A stretch of 64,000 nt of DNA. Origin: Albula goreensis (lineage: Eukaryota > Chordata > Actinopteri > Albuliformes > Albulidae). Numbering within the stretch: the first letter of the stretch is position 1; each line of letters opens with the position of its first letter. The stretch is taken from the NCBI GenBank assembly GCA_022829145.1, contig CM040748.1:6893501-6957500 (forward strand), read 5' to 3'. Shown here piece by piece: positions 9,101 to 19,200 of the stretch. The notes beneath the pieces are model-generated. The model made no database searches and had not been told where the DNA came from. It saw only the letters and a program-made list of their open reading frames with translations. The position numbers and the translations under genes are program-made.

Positions 9101-9991
9101 TTCTGGTTTTCACTCCAGCCAAACCCCTGACAGTGTAATCAGACCGGGGTTAATTAACAGACAGAGTTAATTATCAGGCTTTAATGACTGCAGTTGACCA
9201 TGTGCTGGAGCTGGAAGAGGAGCTTCACCATTCAGGATTAGGCACTTCATAATTACTCAAACTGTACTCGAGAACTCGGGCAGAACGAAATCCCGAAACT
9301 GCTCTGGCACTCAAGGACCAGGGTTGCCCACCCCTGCTGTAGATTGTGGATAAATGGCAATCCTATCTGGGTTGAATGGCCTGTTCTCATCATGTGTTCT
9401 TTTGATTTTGTCCTTGACATTTTCGTTTCATGCTCTTCCCATGGTGCTTTGCTCCTTACAGCAAGAGAACGCCATCATGACCATGGAGCTGCGGAACTAT
9501 TTCTCCCTGTTCTGCCTGCACCAGGAGACCCAGCTCATCTTCACCTACCTGCCAATAACTTCCCACATCCTGGGTGCTTTCGTCAACTCCCAGATCCAAG
9601 GACACAGAGAGGTCTGCACACTCACGCTGTTCTCCTGTCTTGTGTTGTACTCTGTGTAGCCTTTCTCTTATCTGCTGATAAAGTCAACTCCCAAAGTCAT
9701 TTACAGCCCAATATTTTCATCCTGAAATGCAAAAAAAATAGCTGAAAAGGGTTGGGTGTGGTGTCTTTTATATCAGCTCTGCCCAAGAACCATAAACGGC
9801 AATACTTTCTGACCACTGACCACAGAGTTAAGTAATGTGTTCTGGTGTTTCTCCTGTAGATGGGTGAGGTGTGGAACGATCTCCGCCCGAAGTTAAGTTG
9901 TCTCTTTGGGGGGAACAATGGCATCCCCTCTCCTCTTCTTATGCCCCAGAAGGGGAGCACCAAGACCACAGTTGCCTTTTCTTCCAGTTAA
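59..9991 (+). CDS. snx8: Sorting nexin 8, 11 exons, 5'-partial (join of exons)
   Basis: Join 59-188, 2278-2468, 3566-3686, 4037-4173, 6696-6776, 6968-7128, 7891-8020, 8157-8225, 8464-8613, 9462-9611, 9860-9991: 1452 nt, 483 codons plus TAA, one open frame. SNX8 is a peripheral endosomal protein: its PX domain binds phosphoinositides and its BAR domain senses or drives membrane curvature, in endosome-to-Golgi sorting (yeast relative Mvp1). Residues 1-43 of the visible part look like the second half of an EH domain. PX spans about 84-190, with the RRYSDF signature at 115-120, PPK at 140-142 and RRR at 161-163. BAR-type helices run from about 215 to the end. Human SNX8 is about 465 residues, so this product is longer. 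Upstream exons and promoter lie outside the window. I followed the match to human SNX8 through all exons; the only notable differences are the EH-like start and a short insertion in PX. Confidence 0.95.
189..2277 (+). other. SNX8 intron a (minisatellite-bearing)
   Basis: Intron between the EH-like exon and the pre-PX exon. It holds the 21-bp minisatellite at 1513-1747. The rest is unremarkable: the short open frames have no recognisable protein similarity and I see no splice-bounded exon. Confidence 0.8.
1513..1747 (+). repeat. 21-bp GC-rich minisatellite, about 11 units
   Basis: Tandem units of CAGGCTGGGCTGTTCCTGGA plus T, with variants: GAAT or GGAT endings, GCCGAG replacing GCTGGG in two units, and one unit shortened to 16 bp near 1639. 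Because 21 is a multiple of three, the array is open in several frames and gives repetitive pseudo-peptides; these are not evidence for a gene. It lies wholly inside an SNX8 intron. Confidence 0.95.
2278..2468 (+). CDS. snx8: SNX8 exon b: linker and start of PX
   Basis: The acceptor TTTCACAG ends at 2277 and the donor is GTGAGT. It encodes residues 44-107, completing the split Glu. The first part (LGELKDLQALRMQP) is a linker. From about residue 84, VQVELIPEKKGLFLKHVEYQ forms the first beta strands of the PX domain and is nearly identical to the vertebrate SNX8 sequence I remember. Exits in phase 0. Confidence 0.95.
2469..3565 (+). other. SNX8 intron b
   Basis: Intron with a run of 23 T at 2661-2683 and otherwise AT-rich unique-looking DNA. 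No exon, RNA gene or transposon end recognised. Confidence 0.8.
3566..3686 (+). CDS. snx8: SNX8 exon c: PX core
   Basis: The acceptor TTTCTGCAG ends at 3565 and the donor is GTAGGA. Residues 108-147 include RRYSDF, the conserved PX phosphoinositide-contact signature, and the proline loop VPALPPKRML that inserts near the membrane. It leaves in phase 1 (GGA, then a split Val). Confidence 0.95.
3687..4036 (+). other. SNX8 intron c (350 bp)
   Basis: Short intron between the two PX exons. Nothing notable seen beyond splice signals; the acceptor CGTCTACAG ends at 4036. Confidence 0.85.
4037..4173 (+). CDS. snx8: SNX8 exon d: end of PX
   Basis: Residues 148-193. After the short stretch VLTSTS, which looks like an insertion compared with human SNX8, comes SEREFIEGRRRALRRFINLV, the C-terminal PX helices including the basic RRR cluster. 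The donor is a consensus GTGAGT. The acceptor used is the only nearby AG that keeps frame. Confidence 0.92.
5972..6020. repeat. (AC)n microsatellite
   Basis: Alternating AC from 5972, interrupted by GAAAT and T substitutions. Likely polymorphic. Confidence 0.95.
6223..6257 (+). other. G-quadruplex-forming motif
   Basis: Five G runs on the coding strand: GGG, then G7, G6, G6 and G5, separated by loops of one to three bases (CC, T, AT, ACT). This fits the canonical quadruplex pattern in both DNA and the SNX8 pre-mRNA, about 440 nt upstream of exon e. Confidence 0.8.
6696..6776 (+). CDS. snx8: SNX8 exon e
   Basis: An 81-nt exon, phase 0 at both ends, residues 194-220: DVQNKLRDAFKKAGDEFMTC and on to ATQAK. 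It bridges PX and BAR and aligns with human DVQNKLKESAQ...GDEF as I recall it. The acceptor follows a C-rich tract and ends CAACAG; the donor is GTCAGT. Confidence 0.95.
6968..7128 (+). CDS. snx8: SNX8 exon f: first BAR helix, GC donor
   Basis: Residues 221-273 plus two bases of a split Ser. EYLPADIQAQFASSRELIRN begins the BAR region, followed by NSFHKLRDRAEKM and LLMFGRELS. The exon must end at 7128 in phase 2 for the next exon to be read, which makes the donor GCATGT, a GC-AG intron. Using the GT at 7133-7134 would put the following exon out of frame. Confidence 0.9.
7129..7890 (+). other. SNX8 intron f, GC-AG type
   Basis: Begins GCATGT after ...TTGAG and ends GTGACAG at 7890. Contains a short CT-rich stretch around 7147-7215. 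The plus-strand open frames in it (6946-7494, 7131-7400) are intronic read-through and low-complexity sequence. Confidence 0.85.
7891..8020 (+). CDS. snx8: SNX8 exon g: BAR
   Basis: Residues 274-317. It starts by completing the split Ser, then TVGSDVLPV, a conserved STWGVLRQSLKGLSVEFALL block and ADKAAQQ, matching the human STWGSLKQALKGLSVEFALLADKAAQQ block I recall. The donor is GTACAG. Confidence 0.95.
8157..8225 (+). CDS. snx8: SNX8 exon h: BAR, 69 nt
   Basis: Smallest exon of the gene, residues 318-340: GRREEDDVVEKLNLFLDLLQ then SYK. The acceptor TTCAAG follows a long pyrimidine tract; the donor GTGAGT is consensus. Phase 0 at both ends, so skipping it would keep the frame. Confidence 0.95.
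8323..8352 (+). other. G-run cluster in short SNX8 intron h
   Basis: Repeated GGG, GGGGG, GG, GGG, GGG and GGGGG runs within the 238-nt intron between exons h and i. G triplets in short vertebrate introns commonly act as intronic splicing enhancers; quadruplex formation is also possible. Confidence 0.6.
8464..8613 (+). CDS. snx8: SNX8 exon i: BAR
   Basis: Exactly 50 codons, residues 341-390, phase 0 at both ends: DLCERHEKGVLHEHQRALQK, then YSVMRRQMMSATVQ and VEQLESRIVQ. The acceptor TCCGCAG follows; the donor is GTAACA. Base composition is markedly GC-rich compared with the flanking introns, as for most exons here. Confidence 0.95.
8614..9461 (+). other. SNX8 intron i (carries hAT MITE)
   Basis: 848-bp intron, one third of which is the hAT miniature element at 9062-9336. 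The remainder shows nothing I can name; the short open frames are not conserved sequences I recognise. Confidence 0.85.
9054..9344. mobile_element. hAT-type MITE with 8-bp target duplication
   Basis: Element 9062-9336 (275 bp) has 35-bp perfect terminal inverted repeats beginning CAGGGGTGGG and is flanked by a perfect 8-bp direct repeat CTGTAGAT (9054-9061 and 9337-9344). CAGGG-type ends with an 8-bp duplication are diagnostic of hAT transposons. The interior is non-coding, so this is a non-autonomous copy needing a transposase in trans. Intact ends and duplication suggest a fairly young insertion in an SNX8 intron. Confidence 0.95.
9462..9611 (+). CDS. snx8: SNX8 exon j: BAR
   Basis: Fifty codons, residues 391-440: QENAIMTMELRNYFSLFCLH then QETQLIFTYLPITSHIL and FVNSQIQGHRE. 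Highly similar to human SNX8. The acceptor CCTTACAG ends at 9461; the donor GTCTGC is off-consensus at +3 to +6. Confidence 0.95.
9860..9991 (+). CDS. snx8: SNX8 terminal coding exon k
   Basis: Residues 441-483 and stop TAA at 9989-9991. The start, MGEVWNDLRPKLSCLFGG, matches the conserved vertebrate C-terminal block; the last 25 residues are Ser/Thr/Pro-rich and differ from human. The acceptor CTCCTGTAG ends at 9859. Confidence 0.95.
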   Translation: MGEVWNDLRPKLSCLFGGNNGIPSPLLMPQKGSTKTTVAFSSS

Positions 9992-11860
9992 GCAGGTGCA
10001 GGTGAGAGATGCAATGGGTGCATCGGACTCAAGGTCTTCTGGAACGGGACACTCATTTTCAACACTAAAACAGCAAGCTCCTGCGGAAATCACTACACCG
10101 GCATGTGTTACACATATGTTCAGCACTCAGCACATTCCCAAGACTGGGAATTCCTCTCTATTTCAGTGTTCACTCAAGCAGATAAGGAATGTCTTCTGAC
10201 ACAGTGCTGTTGGAGTTGTATGTTGGCCAGTCATAGGAGCTCCATGCATGTAGTGGTGATGGGGTGGAGCGCAGGGGGGCAGGGTAGGGGTTTCTGGGGA
10301 GGGAGATTGGCTCAGAGCCATGTGTGACAGCTGCCTTGTCCCTCTCTGTGAACACAAACATGGATGTGTTTCGCACAGCTTGTCTCAGTTCTAGTTGGAA
10401 ACTAAATGCGAAATTTTGCAATACTTCCAAGCTTTCGCTAGCAACAACTATGAATAAGGGAAATTAAGGAGAACATGGAATGTTTATGTACAGTTTAATG
10501 TTAGCACTCTTTTGACATATGTTCTTTGGCTATTTGAAGGCAGTAGAGTGTATGTAGCCTATTGATGCATGGGAGATTTTTACTCTCCGCTACAAGCTAG
10601 ATTAGCTCATTGACTGAGTGCTGTTTTTGTGAGGACTAATCTAACTGTCATAAACCCTCAGAAGTGAAGGGCTGTGATGGGCATTATCATGGATTTCTTT
10701 AACAAACAGTAGCATGTATGTACTTGATTTAGCAGTTTTTAATGGTATATTTCTGGTATGTGATACAGTAGCAATAGAGAATGTGTTCCCAGGATATAAA
10801 ACCTAAAACAATGTTCTTGTTGTATTGCCATAAATTTCAGTTACCGCAATTGCAACAGAGACATCGAGTTTCTTTTGGAGGTTTTGGCTCAAGCTACTGC
10901 CCATGCATGTTCATATTTAGGCATATCTTTATATATACGGTCTCAACTGGCGAGCTGTGGCTGAGGGTTGCATAAGCTCAAATGGCTGTTTTCAAACAGG
11001 GAACATTCATGGTCAGCCGTGTGTCTTCACACACATTATGCGCACACAGAAAATTGCAGTTTTGCATAAATCTAGTGCAATTCTTTTAGACTGAGGGAAT
11101 GACACTATTGTTGGAGCCCTGTAGCAGGATATAAAACTGTTGAAGGAGGATTCCCAAGCCAGAGGATGGCACTGTTTTGCTGGCATACGCAGGCAAAAGA
11201 ACCCTTTCCTAAAAGTTGGTTCAGAGCATAATAACTTTTTGATTTTTTTTGTACCAGACACGAAAATGAGATATATTTTTGTATATATAATGTAGATTTT
11301 GAAATATTTTTTTGTTTGATATATTAAACAAATCCACCAGGATGTAATGCCCCAATATATTGTGCAATCAATTACTTTTATATTCTAAACTGTAAATTAT
11401 ATTTGTACAGCTACAGTATTTTCCCCAATTTCATGTTAATCATATTCCCATGCAGAATTCAGCTAGAATGCCCTTTTTTGAGTCTATTTAAATTCATATT
11501 TGATTTGGAAGGGAAATGACTTTGCTATAGTCAAAAGCATCAGGACTTTCATTTTCAGTGTTCCATTTACAATTCAATGGCACTGATTCTGTTTTTGAGT
11601 ATAACTTTGAAACTGTGAAAAGCTTCTTAAAGTATATTGGCAATACATGAATTCCAGTTAGACTCAGCTGAATGGCAAATTTTGTTTTGAGAGCTTTTAT
11701 AGCATAGATTTTAGCCACCATATATTTGATATTTTGTGTGTGTTTGGAAGAAAAAAAAATCAACTTTTTCTTGTTTGGGACAGAATGTCAACTGTGAAGA
11801 TACCAAAGAAACTAGAAATGTAATTAAATGATCAGAATAAAGTGTTTAAATCCCCAGATT
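9992..11860 (+). other. SNX8 3' untranslated region (end tentative)
   Basis: Sequence after the SNX8 stop, AT-rich and without coding signal. The best candidate polyadenylation signal is AATAAA at 11836-11841, followed by GTGTTT. Others exist: ATTAAA at 11323, and AATAAA near 13013, 13338 and 14318. Where the transcript ends is a guess without RNA data. Confidence 0.4.
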
Positions 11861-14640
11861 ATATTGAAATTATATATAAGGAGTTTATATTGTTCCAGGA
11901 GCTAAGGGAAATGAAGAAAAGCTGTGTTGTTACGAAAAGAAATGAAGTGTCACTACCCCAGTGGAACATTCATTAAGAATGTTGATAAACTGTACACTGT
12001 TTACTTCATTTTAAAGACACTAAATTTAAATTGAACTACTGGAAATGTATAATAACCCATATTTTTGTCTGTTTCTATTTATCTGGTTGTATGTTTCTAT
12101 TTGTTTTCCCCACAGTTGTGTAGTGAGTTCAGTCTTTGGAAAAAAGATGAAACATTTTTCACTTACTTCCTTACTCATGTAACCTCATTTGAAAGTGAAA
12201 TGTGTGTGTTCTTGGTCAGGGAGATGTGGTTTTTGTGTTTAACATTTTTCTGGTATGCCACTTTGAAGGATATAATCATACTTTTGCCTTGAAAATGTGT
12301 TTCATAATGCATTTTTGTTGTAAGCCATTCCTTAAAATATCAATTGCTTCAGCTTCAGTCTGCTTAATTATTTGTGTCCAGTGCCTTTCGTAGTTGCCTT
12401 TGCAGTTATAGAGCAGTAGGGAACAGTGTTTTTCTTCACAAGGTTAATGTAGTTTTTCCTGAGCTCAAGGGCCCCCTCTGTTGGTGTAACACGCAAAATG
12501 CACATATTATCATTTAGCCAAAATGCTTGCAGTCTCAGTGCCCAATTTCATTTTGGTTTAGTTTAACTAGCCCCTCTGAATAATGTCACAGTATTTCTTT
12601 TAATCTTTGAAATCGGTATTTTATGTTTTGGGGAAAGTGCCTTTAGTGGGTGACACAGGGTGGCTCTTATTATGACATAAGGTGTTGTCAGCTGTGTTTA
12701 AGAGCCAACACACAGAAACAGATTTTCGCATAGTGATGTAATTTTGCTGTTAACACATTTGTCAAATGTCATAAAATATGTGGATTTATATTATGATACA
12801 GAGAAATTAAGATATGTATATTTACAATAGAGGTATAAGTGTGGTTTCACTTCAAACAAATTAAAAGTATGATAAGAGCAATGCACTGCAGATCAGTATA
12901 ATGGTCTCAGTTGCATCTTGATGTTTCCATCTCAAGTAAACTTAAGTAAAACGTCAGTGTCAACTTAAATAGCTGTTGCTAAAACTTAAACCGTACCTTT
13001 GTATTAAAAATGAATAAATTGATATTCATTTGGTTACCACTGTTGAATCATTGCATATTGTGTATGTGATTGTTAGTACAAATTTTTACATGACTAGTTT
13101 TGAGTAACCGTAACAGTGACCCCCTGGTCAATAAGGCTTCTAAAGCCTGCTTCATAAAGTGTCTTCTTTCTCCCATACATGCACTCACATAACATTGTAC
13201 ATATCTCCCTTAATTAAGGTTGGCTATAACAACATTTGAACATATAACTGAGTATGGCTTTGGAGCACACATTATAATTGAATTTGTTTCTTCTATAATT
13301 TTAGACAGACCTTTGAAATAGTACATGTATATTTTGTAATAAAAACATATATATATATATGTAAATCATGCTCTACATTTTGCTAATGTGGTTGTCATAT
13401 TTCCAAGTGCATGGGGTATTCCATTCCTCAAAATACCAGGAAGATTGTAACATTTCTTTATATTTAAACAGTGTTTTTTTTTTGTCTGCTGTGCAAGTCT
13501 GATGTGCTGAAAACAAATATCATGCTTCCTGAACATTTTGCATGCAGCTGTTCATGTTAAAAATGGAGGGCTCTTAACCACTGTTCACTTTAAGATTGAA
13601 AAAGATAGACATCATGCTTCAAGACTTTCAATCAAGCTCCGGAGTATGAAAACTGAATACAAATTCAGCATCAAATTGCTTTCTAACATTGAATGGAAAA
13701 AAACCATGTGAGCTGAAAATGAATCGTGATTCACATATTTGTCTTCGGCTAAGTTATCTCATCATATGATTAAAAAGCTATTTAGTTGGGGGGTTTTGGC
13801 TGGGGGACGGTGGGGTATGTTGCTATGTGGCCTTGTCAATGAGTATGATGGTCATGTGGTACTGAACAACGATAGAATTCATAATGAATACAAATTTATG
13901 AAGACATCAACAATATCTTTTAACTCGGTTTGTCTTAGTAGAGCCCAGATTAATGGAACAAGGAGGCAACACAAATTGATACCATTTATCTAAAATTAAT
14001 CAATTAAATAAAACAATTTTAATACAGAGGAAATTCAGCCTAGCAAGATGAGGTGATGAATGCACTGTAGTTAGGTTCTACTCAAAATAGCTTCTTCATT
14101 TGCTTGTTTAACTTTATTTCAGTACACAGGAACAATCAATACTATGTGCTGCAATCAACAAAAAATAATGAACAATTAATTAATCTGTTCCTTTTGAGTG
14201 TACTCCAGCCATTGGTTACTGAGTTATGGCCACACAGCTAAAAGGGTCAAAGCAATGTCATAAAAAACTATGATTTAAACTAATTTTTATAATATTATTC
14301 CAACATGTATCTGATAATAAATACTTGGAAATCATTGGTTTTAAGAAGTATGTATATCATATAATAAAACATAACTTGGACTTCAGCTGTGCCAAAGCCA
14401 TAAGGAATCCACCTGATCCTTTCTCATTGGCTTTAAAACAAATTCTTGTCATTTAGTCACAGAAAAAAAGGCAATTTAGACATTGGTTCTTCTTTATAAT
14501 ACACCATTATTTAGTTCGCTGTGTCAAATTAAATTACAGTTATAACCTCAGAAGCATACTCTGAGTACTCCATCGCAGATATTTGACTGAAAGGGTAAGA
14601 TCGTTCAATGCTGAATTTATTCCCTGTTTCATCCATTGCT
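11861..14640. other. Intergenic DNA between SNX8 and MAD1L1
   Basis: AT-rich, with no exon chain, RNA gene or complete transposon recognised on either strand. All open frames are short and of intergenic composition. Confidence 0.65.
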
Positions 14641-14735
14641 CACCATTGATGTGGACCACGCTATTACGGTACATACGGTAGGAAGATCAACGGCCGTAAT
14701 CTCGCGATGACTGCTGGCCATGTTTTTGGAGAGGA
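14640..14735 (+). promoter_or_regulatory. MAD1L1 core promoter region
   Basis: A small CpG cluster in AT-rich surroundings contains TCTCGCGA at 14700-14707, a known element of TATA-less housekeeping and cell-cycle promoters, and GCCATGTT at 14717-14724, fitting the YY1 motif (reverse complement AAnATGGC), which usually sits just downstream of the start site. No TATA box is evident. Initiation is inferred at about 14.70-14.73 kb; upstream and downstream limits are approximate. Confidence 0.65.
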
Positions 14736-14777
14736 GGGAGATCCAAGCAGGGGACTTGAATTCAGTGAAGTAGCAAG
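14725..14777 (+). other. MAD1L1 non-coding exon 1 (tentative)
   Basis: Sequence after the YY1-like site ends in AGCAAG|GTAGTG at 14777/14778, a usable donor. Joined to the acceptor at 16053 it gives a 5' UTR exon with no ATG before the coding start. Its 5' end is not defined by the sequence, and another donor-like site, GCAA|GTAAGC, occurs near 15035. Confidence 0.45.
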
Positions 14778-16053
14778 GTAGTGTTTCAGCTTGTCAAGAC
14801 AGTCTTCAGAACAATTGCTTGCTTATTATTTGAATTGAGACGCTAGATATAGAGTGCTTGATGCTCATACCCTCATCAAATACAAAAAACCACACATCTA
14901 GATAGCAACGTTTACCGTCTGTTTCCTAGCCAGCAAAGCTAAGGTTCACTATTTAACGATAGCCAAGCCAGCTAGCTTGGTACGTATCTAGTATCACAAC
15001 CAAGTGCGTGGGGCTGTTCTATCTGGACGGTGCAAGTAAGCAACTGTTTTTCTTAAGTATCGCAATGTGTGAGCGACTCACTGTCTAAGCATAGATAGCG
15101 ATGTGTATTCAAGTATACTTTACCAATTAATGCTGTGAATCGGCTAGCCAGAATGCTAGAAAATGAATAACAATTCCTGTCAAACTACTCCAGAACTTAG
15201 ATGGCTAACGACCTGCTATGCTCCACTTTAAAGCTATCCTAGCTAACGACCTTAGCAGCTAACTATCCTGGCATTACAAAATTTCTAGGGCTATATAGTG
15301 ATACCTTTTGTTAGCTACCTTGTTGTCCTAACTACTGATGTAAAAATGGCAGTGCTTTTTAAAATTAGGAATGATCATGTTAGCTGTATACTTGCCGAGT
15401 GCAGCACCTGTGTCACTTTCAGCAGTCCTAGACCAATGTTCAACCAGTGTACATTCTAGTTGCGGAGCAAAACTAACGAAACCCAGAGAAAGTTGTTATA
15501 GCTTGTTCTCTAACTTAAAGGCCACATTAGTTGTAAGTGTGCGTTTTGAAAAGCCGTGAGACATGCGCGTTTGCAATGTCTGTCTTTCTACGCCGAAAGT
15601 TAAATTTTAAAGTAAACCTATTACTAAAGGTAAGAATCTCAGAAAACTACAATGGTCGTAGGAGATGCCATTGATGTTTGATTTGTTTATAAGGATGTTT
15701 GGTAAACTGTGGCAGTTACAAAGGTAGGAAGAGCATGGTGTTACAGAATCAAGAAGGGAGAGATTTTTCAGATTATTGACCAATATGCTGTGCCTTTTCC
15801 TCATCATAGACATCTTTTAAAACAGTTCAAGTTGTGATCACTGTAGATAATGTCTTTATTATAATAGTGATGTGGCTTTTGACTCAGCTATTACTTTGAA
15901 AGTGGAACTGTGTGTGTCAACCCTTGAGTGAATTGCCCTGTGTGATTGAGAGGCTCCTGTGAAATCGTATCAGTGTCTTGTGGATTATATGGAGGCATCT
16001 GGTTGTCCAGACAGTATGTATCCACCAGTTGAGGTTTTGTCTTCCATCTGCAG
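14778..16053 (+). other. MAD1L1 intron 1
   Basis: Presumed first intron, AT-rich with repeated TAGCTAAC-type words around 14930-15250. The 62-codon open frame at 15371-15559 has no recognised similarity. Confidence 0.5.
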
Positions 16054-16240
16054 GATCAGAAACTTGTATCAGGAGGCCGATAGTTGAACGAAAATGGATG
16101 GCTTGGATGATGACACCACTGTCTTTACGACTTTGAAATCATTCAAAAGCTTTATTTCTCAACCTGATACATCGCAGCACCTGGCTGAGACCAGTATGAC
16201 AAAGAGTGACCTTCAAAGACAGTACATACACAGGATTGAG
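16054..16240 (+). CDS. mad1l1: MAD1L1 exon 2 with start codon
   Basis: The exon runs 16054-16240; 16054-16093 is 5' UTR and ATG is at 16094 in the good context CGAAAATGG. It encodes residues 1-49: [20 protein letters not shown] then [15 protein letters not shown] and [11 protein letters not shown], parallel to the human MAD1 N-terminus. The acceptor CATCTGCAG is clear; the donor GTTTGA is weak but keeps frame. Confidence 0.92.
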
Positions 16241-19200
16241 GTTTGAGATTTTTTCTGTCGTGGTTTAATGATTATTATCTTAGTCCTCTGTTGATCCTTT
16301 GTAGCATTTACTGATAAAATATGAATAGATGTGTCATGATATTTGTTTTTTTCTTGTAGTTGGAAGATGCAGCAGCAAAGATACACTCCCAGACTCACCT
16401 CTTACAAATGGCTCAGGAGAAGAAGCAGATGGAGTTGAGTCACAAACGTGCCCGCATTGAGCTTGAGAAGGCCGCTCACAGCAGTGCGCGGGACTTTGAG
16501 GTGAGGGCTGGAAGTCACATGCGGGACAGGCATCGTGACCACTTTCAATGACATCACGACCAAATCTGTCTTCCAGTTATAGAGTAAACATGACATTAAT
16601 GGTCAGAAGAGAAGCCAATATCCCCAAAACATTGGATTTGGGAAAAATCCAAGCTACTGGCTTATTTGTATTCATTGCATCCTGTCTTCGTTTAAAAAGG
16701 CAAATAAAAGCCGAAATGCCAGGTGGGTTTCCAGTCCCAGATATCTGTTTGAAATCGATGACCGCTCAGCCAGTTTAATGGGGAACACATGGCAGTACTG
16801 ACGCAGATACTTTTGCGGTCTGAAATTCAGTGATGACTTTGTCTTTTTATTTTTTCGATTATTCAGCGAGAGGTTGACCGAAACCAGGACCTGCTTACGC
16901 GCATCAAGAAGCTGGAGGAGAGGGAAGCCGAGACCGCGCAGGTCCTAAATGAGCAAACCGAAATGAACAAGGCCTTAAGGAAGACTATGGAGGGGCAGAA
17001 CAAGAAGCTGGAAGAGAAAGACTCCAAGATATCCAACACCAATGAGGTATTGAATGCAGTCTTCCACATGTGACTGATGATGTTGGAGACACCATCATTT
17101 ATCACAATCTGTTGTCTTCTTTTGCCTTGTTTCTAATTTCCATACAATGTGTATTTGACTTCAGGAAAATTGATAAGGGCCACTTTTACATTTCATCAAT
17201 CTTCCTTATTGAGGTTTGATTGGACTGTCTACTGAAGACTGAAATGTTTTTGAGAGGGTATTTGTGTTAAAGCAACAGTATACATAAAAGTATCTATTCA
17301 GTGTAATTGTGTCTATACAGTTAAGTTATGAATTTAGTTGGTTAGGGTTTGTAAGTTTTGAAAATAACTGTTTTAGGGGTCAGATCAATTCACTGAATAG
17401 CTTTTGGCATAAGTGAGACAGCCACACCAATTTCAGTTAAGGGAAGATCTGTTAAATAGAAAAAAAAAAAACCTTTAAGTATTAATTATTATTACTATCA
17501 CACATTTTTATCAAACATTATTTGAATATGTAGTTCATTTAACAGACCAGCTGAACTGTTTAATTCACCAGCAGCAATGCTGGACACTGGTCCTGATAGC
17601 ACAACTCCTGAATCCGTTGGGTCACGATTATGCACTAGTGAAGGGAATTCATGGCGACTGCTGCAATAAATTTCATGTCAAGTATATCAAATGTTAGGAA
17701 AAAAAAACGGATAAAGTCAGCTGGAACAAAGTTGTTAAGCCTGCTCCCCAAACGGTACAGAAATTCCATTACACAAGTTTGGTGGATGTTCAGTCCTTGT
17801 TTATATACTTTGCTTTCAATTTCCTTCCCCTAATTGGCAAGTAACAAGTGGTGTCTCATTAATTCAATGCAGGCTATCTGCACTTTGCGAGATGAGATTC
17901 GGGAGCTCAATCACAAGATTAAAAACCAGGAGATTCAGCTGGCTACCCAGGCTACGGAGAACGAGAGCCTTCAGGAGCAAGTGGAGTATCAGCGCAGGTA
18001 CCCATTTATCTCACTATTGCCAGCACTGTCTTTGTGTTAAATTTGTTTCCATGTAAAAATGATCAGCCGCCACATAATTTGAGCAGGATGTCCTACAGTG
18101 AATTCTGCCTCGCAATGGGATGCTTGTTTGTAAAATGTAAAGATGTATACTAAAAGATGTATACTGTATGCTTCATTGTGTTCCTATAGGAAGTATCAGG
18201 AGGCCAATCAGAAGTATCAGTCTCTACAGTCTTCTGAGTGTCTGAACTCTGAAAATGAGCTGAAGATTAAGGTATGAACATCTATATGTGGAGATTTTTT
18301 ACTATTTTGTGTGGGGCAGACTCACAGACATAGTCGTCTATGAACGCACAGAATGTATTTTAACATAAATCCCTTTGATCATGTACTGAGTGGTTCCTCT
18401 TTTGAACTTTTGCCACTGTGAGATACTTAATTATATAATTTGTACATTTTTTACAATGTTTTTTTTTTTATCAGTTAAATCATTTTCAGTACCCTTTGGT
18501 TAGTAATGAGAACAGTACTACTGAATATTATAATCTAGTTGGGCTGCCAACAGTGGCTCAAATACATTTTAACTTTGGTGTCCTAAAAATTGTTGCAGTT
18601 TGAATGGTTTTAATCTTTTTCATTTTTTCTTTCAAATTTATTTCCCATCACGAATGTTCAACTTGTTGACCTCACCGCAGCACCCTATCTGACAGCTGTG
18701 GGAGGAAAAGTCGAGCCCGTGACTCCTCCGATTCACGTGACGACACTCGTGCTTCTTTTCACGCTGCGGCCCCACTACTAACTGCACACTGTCTACGCCG
18801 TCGGAGGAAGACGTAGTCAGTGTATAGTCGGTTTGTGTTGCAACAGGCACCCAAGCATGACGGAGGGCGCTATTGCGATGAGACCAACCGAACAAGTTTG
18901 GCCCGCTTACCCCTCTGACCACTCTGGGACCTCTGACCATAGCCGCGCATGGCGAGGCCGGGGATCGAACCCCTGAGAATGTTTTGAGTCTTAAATGCTA
19001 ATGTATACATGTTGATATCTATTGTCATGTCTTATAGCACACTCTTCATAAACAGCATGTTAATACAATTACAATTTAGTCAAGTTCCTTTTAATCCACA
19101 CATCAGTTCACTTCAAGCGTGAAATAAAGTTGTGTAGATGATCTGTAGCAACATGTGCCCTCAAGTTGCTTGTGTTATTGGCATATGAGATCTTTGTTTT

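Noticed and set aside
12065-12393. Overlapping short plus frames in the intergenic gap
   Set aside because: AT-rich, Phe/Leu-biased translations with no similarity to MRM2, NUDT1 or any family I know.
17070-17180. TGATGATG as a C box of a box C/D snoRNA in intron 4
   Set aside because: No D box at the right spacing and no terminal stem.
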